Source of the DNA: Flavobacterium arcticum
GTDB taxonomy: Bacteria; Bacteroidota; Bacteroidia; Flavobacteriales; Flavobacteriaceae
Length of the DNA: 64,000 bases
Direction of reading: 5' to 3'
Assembly (NCBI RefSeq): GCF_003344925.1
Contig: NZ_CP031188.1
Location: forward strand, 432,501-496,500
In this document: positions 12,547-21,241 of the stretch, piece after piece
How the letters are laid out: each line of letters opens with the position of its first letter
Numbering within the stretch: the first letter of the stretch is position 1
The notes under the pieces: model-generated
Told to the model about the DNA's origin: nothing
What the model saw: only the letters and a program-made list of their open reading frames with translations
The model's database searches: none
Program-made: the position numbers and the translations under genes

Positions 12547-13059
12547 TTATGAAGGGTAAAATCGTTCTACAATATCTTTTCCTTTCAATTTATCTTTTCC
12601 GTAAAAGTCAATATAATCAACTTTAGTTCCCGTTTTATTAGTAAACAAAAACATTTTTTTTAGAATAATACTCTTACCGTTAACACTTACAGTTACATAG
12701 GGTTCTTTATTTTTATCTACCTCTAATACCAACTTTTTTTGTGGGTAGGCTGCCAAGGTAAATGTACACGATTTCTCAGAAGTTTTATCAAGCTCTACTC
12801 CATAAGCCATTTTTCGCTGTATCACGGTTAGATCTTCTTTAATACCACCTTTGGTATAAACAATACGATATACAATTACAGGCCCTTTATCGTCTAATTT
12901 TCCGTTTTTAATATCTGCGTCATATACATAAGTATTATGGTTATTACTATGTTGTATATAAAAAAGGTTATTAGCTTTTAATGGCGGTACTGGGTAATCG
13001 CTTTGAGCATTCGTAAGCTGTACAAATAAGCAGGTTATTATAATTAGTATCTTTTTCAT
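12547..13059 (-). CDS. Secreted protein of unknown function (DUF4833-like)
   Basis: A 170-residue protein with a signal peptide (residues 1-18, cleavage near TNAQS). The body contains LFYIQHSNNHNTYVYDA and VIVYRIVYTKGG, which I associate with the DUF4833 family of small exported Bacteroidetes proteins. No catalytic motif is evident. A minus-strand TATATTTG element (13074-13081) lies just upstream, giving it its own promoter. It is divergent from the next small gene. The family label is tentative. Confidence 0.75.
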   Translation of the reverse strand: MKKILIIITCLFVQLTNAQSDYPVPPLKANNLFYIQHSNNHNTYVYDADIKNGKLDDKGPVIVYRIVYTKGGIKEDLTVIQRKMAYGVELDKTSEKSCTFTLAAYPQKKLVLEVDKNKEPYVTVSVNGKSIILKKMFLFTNKTGTKVDYIDFYGKDKLKGKDIVERFYPS

Positions 13060-13147
13060 GGATGCACTTTTACCAAATATAAAGAATTAGTACGCACATA
13101 TAACTGATTTTTAGTATTTTTAGCAATAAACACTTAAACTTATAATT

Positions 13148-13465
13148 ATGAAAACCGACCGTTATACTAAAATTATTCTTACTGTTATTGCTGCCTGTTT
13201 AATTGTCAATATTCTTGAAAAAATTGACATTATACCCAAAGCTTATGCTAACGGTTCTGAAAAAGCTACACCTTTAAACAGTAACTATGCAGTAGTGCCT
13301 GTTAATGAAGATGGGAGTATTAATGTAACTGTAAATACTACTACACCAATGGATGTTAATTTAGTTAGGATTAGTACAAATGACGACCTCGACGTAAATG
13401 TAAATATAGAAAAAATAGGTGGACGTTATGTATACGGAGAGATACCTGTAACGGTAAAGCAGTAA
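13148..13465 (+). CDS. Small exported or anchored protein, unknown
   Basis: A 105-residue protein with an N-terminal hydrophobic helix (about 9-26) that could be a membrane anchor or uncleaved signal. The remainder (NVTVNTTTPMDVNLVRIST and DVNVNIEKIGG) is rich in Val, Asn, Asp and Thr and looks like beta-strands. I recognise no family. It converges on the asparagine-synthetase-like gene 12 bp away. Confidence 0.65.
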   Translation: MKTDRYTKIILTVIAACLIVNILEKIDIIPKAYANGSEKATPLNSNYAVVPVNEDGSINVTVNTTTPMDVNLVRISTNDDLDVNVNIEKIGGRYVYGEIPVTVKQ

Positions 13466-13477
13466 TCGAAGCTTCTA

Positions 13478-14740
13478 TTAGGTTTTCAATTTCTTCTTTC
13501 TTGCAGCAGGAAAAAGCACATTATTAAGTATTAATCTATATCCAGGAGAGTTAGGATGTAAATCTAATACCGTTGGTGCATCTCCTACTCTATGCTGATA
13601 ATCTTCAGGGTCGTGACCTCCATAAAAAGTAAACATCCCTTTACCTTTTGTTCCATGTATGTAGCGCGCTTCGTTATTCTGTTTATTTTCTCCCATTACT
13701 AATATGTTTGATTTTACCTTATCACCTCTAAAGGCTGTGGTTTGTCCCATAAAGCCTTTTACAAGTTGAGTATGGTTTTGGCATAACATAGTAGGAATAG
13801 GATCCCACTTGGCAGAGTATTCCATTAAAGTAAAATAGTCATTATCTGGTAATATGCGTCTGTCCCCAGTAGTGTCAATATCTGAGAACTCATAAGCCAT
13901 AGGGTTACGCTCTAATATAAAATCTTTAAAAGCAAATGAATTATTATAGTCTATTCTCGATTGATAGTTTGCATCACTTGCATCACCATCAAACATTGGT
14001 TCGCAAATATCTACACCTTCGGCAGACAGTGCAATATCAAAACTATCGGTAGCCGAGCACATAGCAAACATAAAACCACCTCCTATAACATAGTCGCGTA
14101 TTTTATCGGCAACAGCCATTTTTTCTTCCGATACTTTGTTATAACCTAGTCTTGCAGCAAGATCCTCGGCTTCTTTTTTGTGCTGCATATACCAAGGTGC
14201 ATTGCGGTATGCTCCAAAAAACTTACCATATTGCCCTGTGAAATCTTCATGATGTAAGTGTAACCAATCATATAATAAAAGTGCATCGTTTAATACCTCT
14301 TCATCATATATAGTAGTAAACGGAATTTCGGCATACGTAAGCACCATTGTAACAGCGTCATCCCAAGGTTGTTTGCCTGGCGGTGAGTAAACCGCAATTT
14401 TAGGAGCTTTTTCTAGTATTACCGTTTCCATGTTTTGTGACGGACTGCTTATCTCGTCTAATATACCATTCGCTTCGGCATCGCTTAGTATTTCGAAGCT
14501 AACGCCACGTATTTGGCATTCACGCCTTATCTCTTCGGTATCGGGTAATAAAAAAGAGCCTCCTCTATAATTGAGCAGCCAGCTTGCCTTATAGTTTTTA
14601 TCAAGTGTCCAGTATGTAATACCATATGCTTTTAAATGATTTACCTGAGATGTTTCATCCATAGGTAGTAAAATCATTGATGCTTTTGCAGTAAATGAAA
14701 AAACAAGAAGTAGAACTATATATATCGTTTTTAAACGCAT
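13478..14740 (-). CDS. Exported protein annotated in relatives as 'asparagine synthetase B'
   Basis: A 420-residue secreted protein with a signal peptide at MRLKTIYIVLLLVFSF. Conserved stretches include LLNYRGGSFLLPD, KIAVYSPPGKQPWDDAVTMV and GGFMFAMCSATDSFDIALS. Relatives in Flavobacteria are commonly labelled asparagine synthetase B, but I see neither the N-terminal cysteine glutaminase nor the ATP pyrophosphatase loop of AsnB. The GGFMF, CSATDS and YHG-like text suggests a glutamine-amidotransferase-like fold. I start it at ATG 14740 because an upstream TTG at 14761 lies inside the TATCTTTG promoter element. Function unknown. Confidence 0.8.
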   Translation of the reverse strand: MRLKTIYIVLLLVFSFTAKASMILLPMDETSQVNHLKAYGITYWTLDKNYKASWLLNYRGGSFLLPDTEEIRRECQIRGVSFEILSDAEANGILDEISSPSQNMETVILEKAPKIAVYSPPGKQPWDDAVTMVLTYAEIPFTTIYDEEVLNDALLLYDWLHLHHEDFTGQYGKFFGAYRNAPWYMQHKKEAEDLAARLGYNKVSEEKMAVADKIRDYVIGGGFMFAMCSATDSFDIALSAEGVDICEPMFDGDASDANYQSRIDYNNSFAFKDFILERNPMAYEFSDIDTTGDRRILPDNDYFTLMEYSAKWDPIPTMLCQNHTQLVKGFMGQTTAFRGDKVKSNILVMGENKQNNEARYIHGTKGKGMFTFYGGHDPEDYQHRVGDAPTVLDLHPNSPGYRLILNNVLFPAARKKKLKT

Positions 14741-14758
14741 TAGTAACAATTTTAAACC

Positions 14759-14766
14759 CAAAGATA
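14759..14766 (-). promoter_or_regulatory. -7 element of the downstream minus-strand gene
   Basis: TATCTTTG on the minus strand, 19 bp before the ATG at 14740. It decides the start codon, since a longer reading frame would begin inside the promoter. No clear -33 TTG was found. Confidence 0.5.
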
Positions 14767-14919
14767 AACAAATGATTCGTCTTTAATAATAACTTATATA
14801 GACACCTTTTATTTTTAATTTACAATAAAAACACATTCCCTATTATAAACTAGATTAATATTGCGAATTTTTTAATAAAAAACTAAACTAAAACGTTTTC
14901 GTTAACATTAAAAACAGCA

Positions 14920-14927
14920 TACATTTG
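14920..14927 (+). promoter_or_regulatory. -7 element of ppsA
   Basis: TACATTTG, 65 bp before ppsA. About 20 bp upstream, at the -33 position, is AACGTTTTCGTT, an inverted repeat (AACG, TTTT, CGTT) reminiscent of a LacI-family or catabolite operator. The operator idea is speculative. Confidence 0.45.
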
Positions 14928-14992
14928 CATTTTCTTTAACAGAATGTGTTTTATAGTGCATTCTAATAACTATTTAACAACTACAACACACT

Positions 14993-17434
14993 ATGGGTTT
15001 TACACTATTATTAAAAAATGTAGGTATTAATGACCTCCACCGCGTTGGTGGTAAGAATGCCTCTTTAGGAGAAATGCTTCAGAATCTTACAAACCTTGGG
15101 GTAAATATTCCCGATGGTTTTGTGGTTACGGTAGCTGCATACAAAGCTTTTTTAAAACATAATTCGCTAGACAAAACCGTTACTGAGACAGTAGATGCTA
15201 TTGATTATGATGATATAGAGTCTTTACGCAGAGGTGGTATGCATATTAGACAGGCGTTTTTAAATGGTAAATTTCCTGAAGCAATGAGTATTGAAATTGC
15301 TGAACGTTATGAAAAACTATCACAACAATATGGTCAAGAAATGACCGATGTTGCTGTACGAAGCTCGGCTACTGCCGAAGATTTACCAGATGCTTCGTTT
15401 GCAGGACAACAAGAATCGTACTTAAATGTTCGCGGTGCGCAAACATTAATGGACAGTATAAGAAAATGCTTTGCTTCATTATTTACTGATAGAGCAATTA
15501 GCTACAGGCATCGTTTTGGTTATGATTTATTAGAACTTGGATTATCGGTATGTGTACAAAAAATGGTGCGTAGTGATTTAGGAACATCAGGTGTTGCTTT
15601 CTCTATAGATACCGAAAGTGGTTTTAAAGATGCTGTAGTGATAAATGGTACATATGGACTTGGCGAAATGCTGGTGCAAGGTGCTATATCTCCAGACGAA
15701 TTTATAGTATTTAAACCTTTGTTAAAAGAAGGTTACGAATCAGTAATCGAAAAAAAACTGGGCAACAAAGATAAAATGATGATATATGGCGAGGGTGGTG
15801 ACGAAAGGGTTAAAATAATCCCTACGGAAGAAAAATTCCGCTCACGTTTTTGCCTTGACCAACATAATGTTATCAAACTAGCCCAATGGGTGGTTATTAT
15901 TGAAGATTATTATACTAAAATAAGAGACAAATGGACTCCTATGGATGTAGAGTGGGCTATAGATGGATTGACTAAAGAGTTATTTATAGTACAAGCAAGA
16001 CCCGAAACTATACACTCTCAAAAAGAGCAGATTACTACCATTACCGAATATATAATGGAAGACGAAACTCGCCATGAAAAAATAATTACCAAGGGTGTAG
16101 CCGTAGGAGACAAAATAGGTAGTGGTAAAGCCAATATTATATTCTCTATGGATAAAAGGGTTACTGAAGGACATGTGTTTACTCCAGGATCTGTATTAGT
16201 AACCGAAATGACCGACCCTGACTGGGAACCTATTATGAAAATGGCTTCGGCTATTATTACCAATAAAGGGGGACGTACTTGTCATGCTGCTATTATAGCA
16301 CGTGAAATGGGAATTCCTGCTATTGTAGGTTGTGGCAATGCTACCGAAGTGATAAAAGAAGGAATGATGGTAACTGCTTCTTGTGCCGAAGGTGATAAGG
16401 GATACGTTTATGAAGGTGAAGTAAACTATACTGAAAAAGAACATGACCTTAGCCTTTTACCAAAAGTAAAAACTGATATTATGCTAAATGTGGCTTCGCC
16501 AGGTATGGCATTCCAATTCTCTCATTTGCCTAATAAAGGTGTAGGTCTTGCTCGCGAAGAGTTTATTATTAATAATTATATTGAGGTACACCCGTTAGCA
16601 TTAATGAATCACCGTAAACTTAACGATGCGGAACTTACGGCTGAGATAGAAAAGAAAATAACAGGTTATCCTGATGAAGAAACTTTCTTTATAGATAAGC
16701 TAGCCGATGGTGTTGCTAAAATTGCTGCTTCTTTCTACCCTAATAAAACTATAGTACGTTTTTCTGATTTTAAAACTAACGAATACTACAACTTACTTGG
16801 GGGTAAATATTATGAGCCAAAAGAAGAAAATCCAATGATAGGTTGGCGTGGTGCATCGCGCTATTACTCTGAGGCATATAAAGAAGCTTTTGGTTTAGAG
16901 TGTCGCGCTATTAAAAAAGTGCGTGAAGAAATGGGACTTAAAAACGTAACGGTTATGATACCTTTCTGCCGTACGGTAGAAGAGCTACTACGAGTAACAG
17001 AAGTAATGAAAGAGTACGGACTAGTGCGTGGAGAGCATGAACTAGAACTATTCCTTATGGCAGAAGTACCGTCTAACATACTTATGGCTGCTGAGTTTGC
17101 AGAACATATTGATGGTTTCTCTATAGGTAGTAACGATCTTACTCAGCTTACACTTGGTCTGGATAGAGATTCATCTTTAGTAGCACATCTTTATGATGAG
17201 CGTAACCCCGCAGTAAAACGAATGCTAGAAATGCTTATTACTACGGCTAAAAAAGCAGGTGTAAAAGTGGGTATTTGCGGGCAAGGACCTTCAGATTTTC
17301 CAGATTTTGCACAGTTTCTAGTAAGTTTAGGTATCGATAGTATCTCTGTAACACCAGACTCTGTTATAAAAACAGTAACCGCTATTGCAGAAGCTGAACA
17401 ACTTATAGCAGAGAAAGAAATGACAAAAGCATAA
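14993..17434 (+). CDS. ppsA: Phosphoenolpyruvate synthase
   Basis: Converts pyruvate and ATP to phosphoenolpyruvate, AMP and phosphate in gluconeogenesis. Domains in order: the N-terminal ATP-grasp PPDK/PEP-binding domain (RVGGKNASLGEML, AVRSSATAEDLPDASFAGQQ), the phosphohistidine swivel domain with GGRTCHAAI (His431), and the C-terminal TIM-barrel with FSIGSNDLTQLTLGLDRD and KVGICGQGPSD. The 813-residue length fits. It is monocistronic with its own promoter region and terminator. In a flavobacterium feeding on peptides this would be a key gluconeogenic entry enzyme. Confidence 0.96.
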   Translation: MGFTLLLKNVGINDLHRVGGKNASLGEMLQNLTNLGVNIPDGFVVTVAAYKAFLKHNSLDKTVTETVDAIDYDDIESLRRGGMHIRQAFLNGKFPEAMSIEIAERYEKLSQQYGQEMTDVAVRSSATAEDLPDASFAGQQESYLNVRGAQTLMDSIRKCFASLFTDRAISYRHRFGYDLLELGLSVCVQKMVRSDLGTSGVAFSIDTESGFKDAVVINGTYGLGEMLVQGAISPDEFIVFKPLLKEGYESVIEKKLGNKDKMMIYGEGGDERVKIIPTEEKFRSRFCLDQHNVIKLAQWVVIIEDYYTKIRDKWTPMDVEWAIDGLTKELFIVQARPETIHSQKEQITTITEYIMEDETRHEKIITKGVAVGDKIGSGKANIIFSMDKRVTEGHVFTPGSVLVTEMTDPDWEPIMKMASAIITNKGGRTCHAAIIAREMGIPAIVGCGNATEVIKEGMMVTASCAEGDKGYVYEGEVNYTEKEHDLSLLPKVKTDIMLNVASPGMAFQFSHLPNKGVGLAREEFIINNYIEVHPLALMNHRKLNDAELTAEIEKKITGYPDEETFFIDKLADGVAKIAASFYPNKTIVRFSDFKTNEYYNLLGGKYYEPKEENPMIGWRGASRYYSEAYKEAFGLECRAIKKVREEMGLKNVTVMIPFCRTVEELLRVTEVMKEYGLVRGEHELELFLMAEVPSNILMAAEFAEHIDGFSIGSNDLTQLTLGLDRDSSLVAHLYDERNPAVKRMLEMLITTAKKAGVKVGICGQGPSDFPDFAQFLVSLGIDSISVTPDSVIKTVTAIAEAEQLIAEKEMTKA

Positions 17435-17466
17435 GTAAATTAATCATAATTCTCCATTCACAAAAA

Positions 17467-17502
17467 AAGCGTATCAGTCTAGTTAACTGATACGCTTTTT
17501 AC
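17467..17502 (+). terminator. ppsA terminator
   Basis: Hairpin AAGCGTATCAGT with ACTGATACGCTT, then T-run. The A-run on the other side makes it potentially bidirectional, so it may also end transcripts from dnaB. Confidence 0.85.
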
Positions 17503-17518
17503 TTTCTGTAAAAATGTA

Positions 17519-17605
17519 TTATTTAAAAGTAATAACCTCAGCGCCAAAAACGGCTATTTCACGTATTTCTTCTGTTATTACCTGCACATCATTATTATCG
17601 TTCAT
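17519..17605 (-). CDS. Possible 28-residue small protein downstream of dnaB
   Basis: An ATG-started frame 24 bp after the dnaB stop codon, on the same strand, ending just before the shared terminator. The peptide (MNDNNDVQVITEEIREIAVF and eight more residues) is acidic at its start and hydrophobic at its end. It has no recognisable family. Its placement between a stop codon and a terminator in a region otherwise too long for a plain 3' UTR is the only support. Confidence 0.3.
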   Translation of the reverse strand: MNDNNDVQVITEEIREIAVFGAEVITFK

Positions 17606-17629
17606 AGTCATTCTTTTAAAATATTATTA

Positions 17630-19171
17630 TTAAAACGGCACATCGCCATCATTACCACCACTATTCATATTACTCCCGAAAGCATCATTTGCCGAAGGTA
17701 GATTTTTAGTTATAAAGGCACTATTGTCATTCATACTCGAAGGTAACTCATCAAATGGCGAACTAAAATCGTCAAGATTATCAAACTTACCAAGACTACC
17801 AATAAACTTAAGCCTAATATTATCAAGACCACCATTACGGTGCTTGGCTACTATAAACTCAGCTTGTCCTTGTGTTGGCGAACGTTCTTCGTCATCCCAT
17901 TCATCAATTTTATAATATTCAGGACGATAAATAAACGACACAATATCTGCATCTTGTTCTATCGCTCCAGATTCCCTTAAATCTGATAGCAATGGTCTTT
18001 TACTCGAACCACGCGTTTCTACTGCACGCGATAACTGTGATAGTGCAATAACTGGAACGTTAAGTTCTTTTGCCAATGCTTTCAGGTTTCGAGAAATAGT
18101 AGATATTTCTTGTTCCCTGTTACCACCGTTCTTACCGTTACCACCAGCAGTCATTAACTGCAAGTAATCAATTACAATAAGCCTTATACCATATTGCGAA
18201 GCAAGTCTTCGTGCTTTTGCTCTAAGGTCGAATATAGAAAGTGATGGGGTATCATCTATATAAAGTGGTGCTTTTTCTAAATCTTTTACTTTTATACTCA
18301 ACTGCTCCCATTCGTGCTTTTCAAGTTTACCGGTACGCAATTTCTCTGATGGTAACCCTGTTTCACTCGATATCAAACGGGTAATTAACTGTACTGATGA
18401 CATCTCTAGCGAGAACAATGCCACTGGATGCCCAGAATCTATAGCAATGTTACGTGCCATAGAAAGTACAAAAGCTGTTTTACCCATACCTGGTCGTGCT
18501 GCTATAATAATCAAGTCACTAGGCTGCCAACCAGAAGTTAGTTTATCTAAGTCATTAAAACCTGTAGCAACACCACTTAAACCCTCTTTACCTGCTATTT
18601 CTTCAATACGTTTTTTAGCCTGTATTACAAGACTCTGTGCTGTTTCTGAGCTTCGCTTGATATTACCTTGTGTTACTTCATATAATTTAGATTCAGCTTT
18701 ATCTAGCAGGTCAAAAACATCAGTAGTTTCATCATACGACTCCTCTATAATTTCACTCGAAATCTTTATAAGACTACGCTGTATAAATTTTTGTAGTATA
18801 ATTCTTGAGTGAAACTCAATATGTGCAGAAGATGATATCTTTTGCGTAAGTTGTATTAAATAAAAATCTCCCCCTGCCAACTCTAGCTTAGCCATTTTTT
18901 TAAGCTGTGCCGATACAGTTAACAAGTCTATGGGTTGTGTGTCATTAAAAAGCTCTACAATAGCCTCATAAATGTGTTTGTGGGCATCTTTATAGAAAGC
19001 ATCGGGTTGAAGAATATCGATAACTTCATCAACCCCCTTTTTGTCGATCATCATTGCTCCTAAAACAGCCTCTTCTAAATCGAGAGCCTGTGGGGGCAAT
19101 TTTCCTTTCTCAAGGTTGATAATTGTTGACTTATCAACTCTTACCGGGTTCATATTTCTGATATTTTCCAT
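17630..19171 (-). CDS. dnaB: Replicative DNA helicase DnaB
   Basis: Hexameric 5'-3' helicase of the replication fork. The N-terminal domain starts around LPPQALDLEEAVLGAMM. The RecA-like C-terminal domain has Walker A ARPGMGKTAF, Walker B RLIVIDYLQLMTAGG, and SLEMS and LSQLSRAVE. The 513-residue length is normal, and no intein interrupts it. The C-terminus is an Asn/Ser/Gly-rich tail ending NDGDVPF, like SSB-type or flexible interaction tails. DnaA-box-like repeats lie upstream. Confidence 0.97.
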   Translation of the reverse strand: MENIRNMNPVRVDKSTIINLEKGKLPPQALDLEEAVLGAMMIDKKGVDEVIDILQPDAFYKDAHKHIYEAIVELFNDTQPIDLLTVSAQLKKMAKLELAGGDFYLIQLTQKISSSAHIEFHSRIILQKFIQRSLIKISSEIIEESYDETTDVFDLLDKAESKLYEVTQGNIKRSSETAQSLVIQAKKRIEEIAGKEGLSGVATGFNDLDKLTSGWQPSDLIIIAARPGMGKTAFVLSMARNIAIDSGHPVALFSLEMSSVQLITRLISSETGLPSEKLRTGKLEKHEWEQLSIKVKDLEKAPLYIDDTPSLSIFDLRAKARRLASQYGIRLIVIDYLQLMTAGGNGKNGGNREQEISTISRNLKALAKELNVPVIALSQLSRAVETRGSSKRPLLSDLRESGAIEQDADIVSFIYRPEYYKIDEWDDEERSPTQGQAEFIVAKHRNGGLDNIRLKFIGSLGKFDNLDDFSSPFDELPSSMNDNSAFITKNLPSANDAFGSNMNSGGNDGDVPF

Positions 19172-19227
19172 TATGCTAAAGTAGTTAAAATTGAAAAGGG
19201 TAGTTTAAGAAATTGTTAAGGCAGATG

Positions 19228-19269
19228 TGTTGATAAAGTGTTGATAAACCACCCCTTAACTGTTAATAA
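19228..19269 (-). other. Cluster of DnaA-box-like 9-mers upstream of dnaB
   Basis: On the minus strand TTATCAACA occurs at 19228-19236 and 19239-19247, and the variant TTATTAACA at 19261-19269. Another TTATCAACA is at 19385-19393 inside accA, and TTATCAACT lies in the 5' end of dnaB near 19131. Each differs from the DnaA consensus TTATCCACA by one or two bases. The spacing of 11 bp between the first two places them on the same helix face. Confidence 0.4.
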
Positions 19270-19272
19270 GTC

Positions 19273-19302
19273 AAAAAAAATCCGAAGCTGTAAGGCTTCG
19301 GA
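19273..19302 (-). terminator. accA terminator
   Basis: On the minus strand ATCCGAAGCC-TTAC-AGCTTCGGAT is followed by eight T residues. Confidence 0.85.
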
Positions 19303-19324
19303 TGTATTTTCCCGAAATGGCTTA

Positions 19325-20278
19325 CTATTCTTTATATTCGCCCATATTACTATACTTATCCATCCTTTTTGATAATAAATCGGTTGTTGATAAGTCTTTT
19401 AATTCATTATAGGCTTTCAAGATGTATTTCTCCATACTTTTAAAGGTAGTTGCTCTGTCATAATGAGCACCACCAAGTGGTTCTGGAATAATATCATCAA
19501 TCAATTTTTGTTTCTTCATATCAAAAGAAGTCAGCTTCAATGCTTCGGCTGCTTGTTCTTTAAATTCCCAACTTCTCCATAATATTGATGAGCAAGATTC
19601 AGGAGAGATAACAGAGTACCATGTATTTTCAAGCATAAATACTTTATCGCCCACACCTATACCTAATGCACCACCCGATGCACCTTCGCCAATAATAATG
19701 GTAATAACAGGTACTTTTAAACGTACCATTTCAAATATATTTCTAGCAATAGCTTCTCCTTGTCCGCGCTCTTCAGCTTCAAGACCAGGATATGCTCCAG
19801 GAGTATCTACAAGCGTAATAACAGGGATACCAAACTTTTCTGCCATTTTCATAAGGCGCAAAGCTTTACGATATCCTTCTGGGTTAGCCATACCAAAGTT
19901 ACGGTACTGCCTTGTTTTGGTATTATATCCTTTTTGCTGACCGATAACCATAAACGACTGACCGCCTATTTTACCAAGCCCACCTATCATGGCTTTATCA
20001 TCTTTAAAGCCCCTGTCGCCAAAAAGTTCTAAGAAAGTATCTCCCATAAGCGCCTTTACATGATCCATGGTATATGGTCTACTTGGATGTCTAGAAAGCT
20101 GAACTCTCTGCCAAGCAGTAAGGTTCTTATATATCTTTTTCTTAGTTTCTTCTAGTTTTTTCTCGATTTGTTTGCATGTATTAGATACATCAACATCCGA
20201 TTCCTGACCTATAACGGTACATTTATCGAGCTGGTCTTCAAGCTCTTTAATAGGTAATTCAAAATCTAAATATTCCAT
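19325..20278 (-). CDS. accA: Acetyl-CoA carboxylase carboxyltransferase subunit alpha
   Basis: Transfers the carboxyl group from biotin to acetyl-CoA in the first step of fatty acid synthesis. The 317-residue sequence has the family hallmarks [52 protein letters not shown] and [18 protein letters not shown]. It is monocistronic here, with its own promoter and terminator. accD is not in the window. Confidence 0.97.
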   Translation of the reverse strand: MEYLDFELPIKELEDQLDKCTVIGQESDVDVSNTCKQIEKKLEETKKKIYKNLTAWQRVQLSRHPSRPYTMDHVKALMGDTFLELFGDRGFKDDKAMIGGLGKIGGQSFMVIGQQKGYNTKTRQYRNFGMANPEGYRKALRLMKMAEKFGIPVITLVDTPGAYPGLEAEERGQGEAIARNIFEMVRLKVPVITIIIGEGASGGALGIGVGDKVFMLENTWYSVISPESCSSILWRSWEFKEQAAEALKLTSFDMKKQKLIDDIIPEPLGGAHYDRATTFKSMEKYILKAYNELKDLSTTDLLSKRMDKYSNMGEYKE

Positions 20279-20312
20279 AATTCCGACAGAATTTTACTTT
20301 TGGTTCGAACTA

Positions 20313-20346
20313 CAAAGATAAAAGTTTAAGATTAGATAAAAACAAA
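20313..20346 (-). promoter_or_regulatory. accA promoter
   Basis: TTTG (20343-20346), 22 bp spacer and TATCTTTG (20313-20320) on the minus strand, 35 bp before the ATG. Confidence 0.6.
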
Positions 20347-20356
20347 TCCTAGCCAT

Positions 20357-21241
20357 TTACTTTTCAGTTTTAATATATTTTTTAAGTATTCCGTTGAGAA
20401 TCACCATTGTTATTATTATTGCAGCCCCTACATAAAATGTCCAACTCATCTTTTCTTTCTCATTAAATACTATTAATGCGAGAATAATCCCATATACAGG
20501 TTCTAAATTTATAGTAAGCATTACTGTATAAGGGCTTAAAAACTTCATTATATCTACCGATACGATAAAAGCATACGCTGTGCATATAGAACCTAAAACG
20601 AAAAGCCAAAGCCAGTCGGACATTGAGACTATAAAAAAATCAGCTGTAAAACTCCCTGTAAATAATAAGTATAGGGATAGAAAAAGAACGCCTCCAAAAA
20701 GTTCATACAAGGATACTACTGATGAATTATATTGCTTGGCATAAATACCGTTAATAGTAGAAAAACAAGCCGATAAAAATGCCGAAGTAAGCGCTAATAC
20801 TATACCATACATATAATCGCCCTCAAAACGAAAAATAAGGTAAAGACCACCTACTACAAACAACCCAAATAAAACCTCATACCATATTACTTTACGCTTA
20901 AAGAAAATGGGCTCTAATAGTGATGTAAAGAATGCTCCTGTGCTAAGGCAAGCCAACGTTACTGAAACATTAGAGACTTTTATGGCTTTAAAAAACGTAA
21001 GCCAATGCAATGCTATGATTAAACCTGCTATTAAAAAGCCTACTAATGTTTTGGGCGGTATTTTAAGAGGCATGCGCTTTATAAGCATATAAAGCAAAAT
21101 AATGAGTACCGCAATAGACATCCTAAACCATACTAGCGGCAAGGCATCAAGCGATATTAATGCGCCTATAACGGCGGTAAACCCCCATATAAATACTATA
21201 AAATGGAGCTGTAGGTAACTTTTTATGTTATCTTTTGGCAT
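20357..21241 (-). CDS. EamA/DMT-family transporter
   Basis: A 294-residue inner-membrane protein with about ten hydrophobic helices and two EamA repeats. The first contains FIVFIWGFTAVIGALISLDALPLVWFR split over helix 1-2, the second starts near YGIVLALTSAFLSACF. Members export amino acids or other metabolites; the substrate cannot be read from sequence. It overlaps the end of the LptF/G-like gene by 14 bp, so the two are translated from one message. Confidence 0.88.
   Translation of the reverse strand: MPKDNIKSYLQLHFIVFIWGFTAVIGALISLDALPLVWFRMSIAVLIILLYMLIKRMPLKIPPKTLVGFLIAGLIIALHWLTFFKAIKVSNVSVTLACLSTGAFFTSLLEPIFFKRKVIWYEVLFGLFVVGGLYLIFRFEGDYMYGIVLALTSAFLSACFSTINGIYAKQYNSSVVSLYELFGGVLFLSLYLLFTGSFTADFFIVSMSDWLWLFVLGSICTAYAFIVSVDIMKFLSPYTVMLTINLEPVYGIILALIVFNEKEKMSWTFYVGAAIIITMVILNGILKKYIKTEK

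Noticed and set aside
13478..14740. Asparagine synthetase B
   Set aside because: The label exists for relatives, but neither the N-terminal glutaminase Cys nor the ATP pyrophosphatase motif is present and the protein is exported.
14890..14903. Catabolite-type operator AACGTTTTCGTT before ppsA
   Set aside because: Only a 4-bp arm on each side and a single occurrence, so kept as a remark, not a called site.
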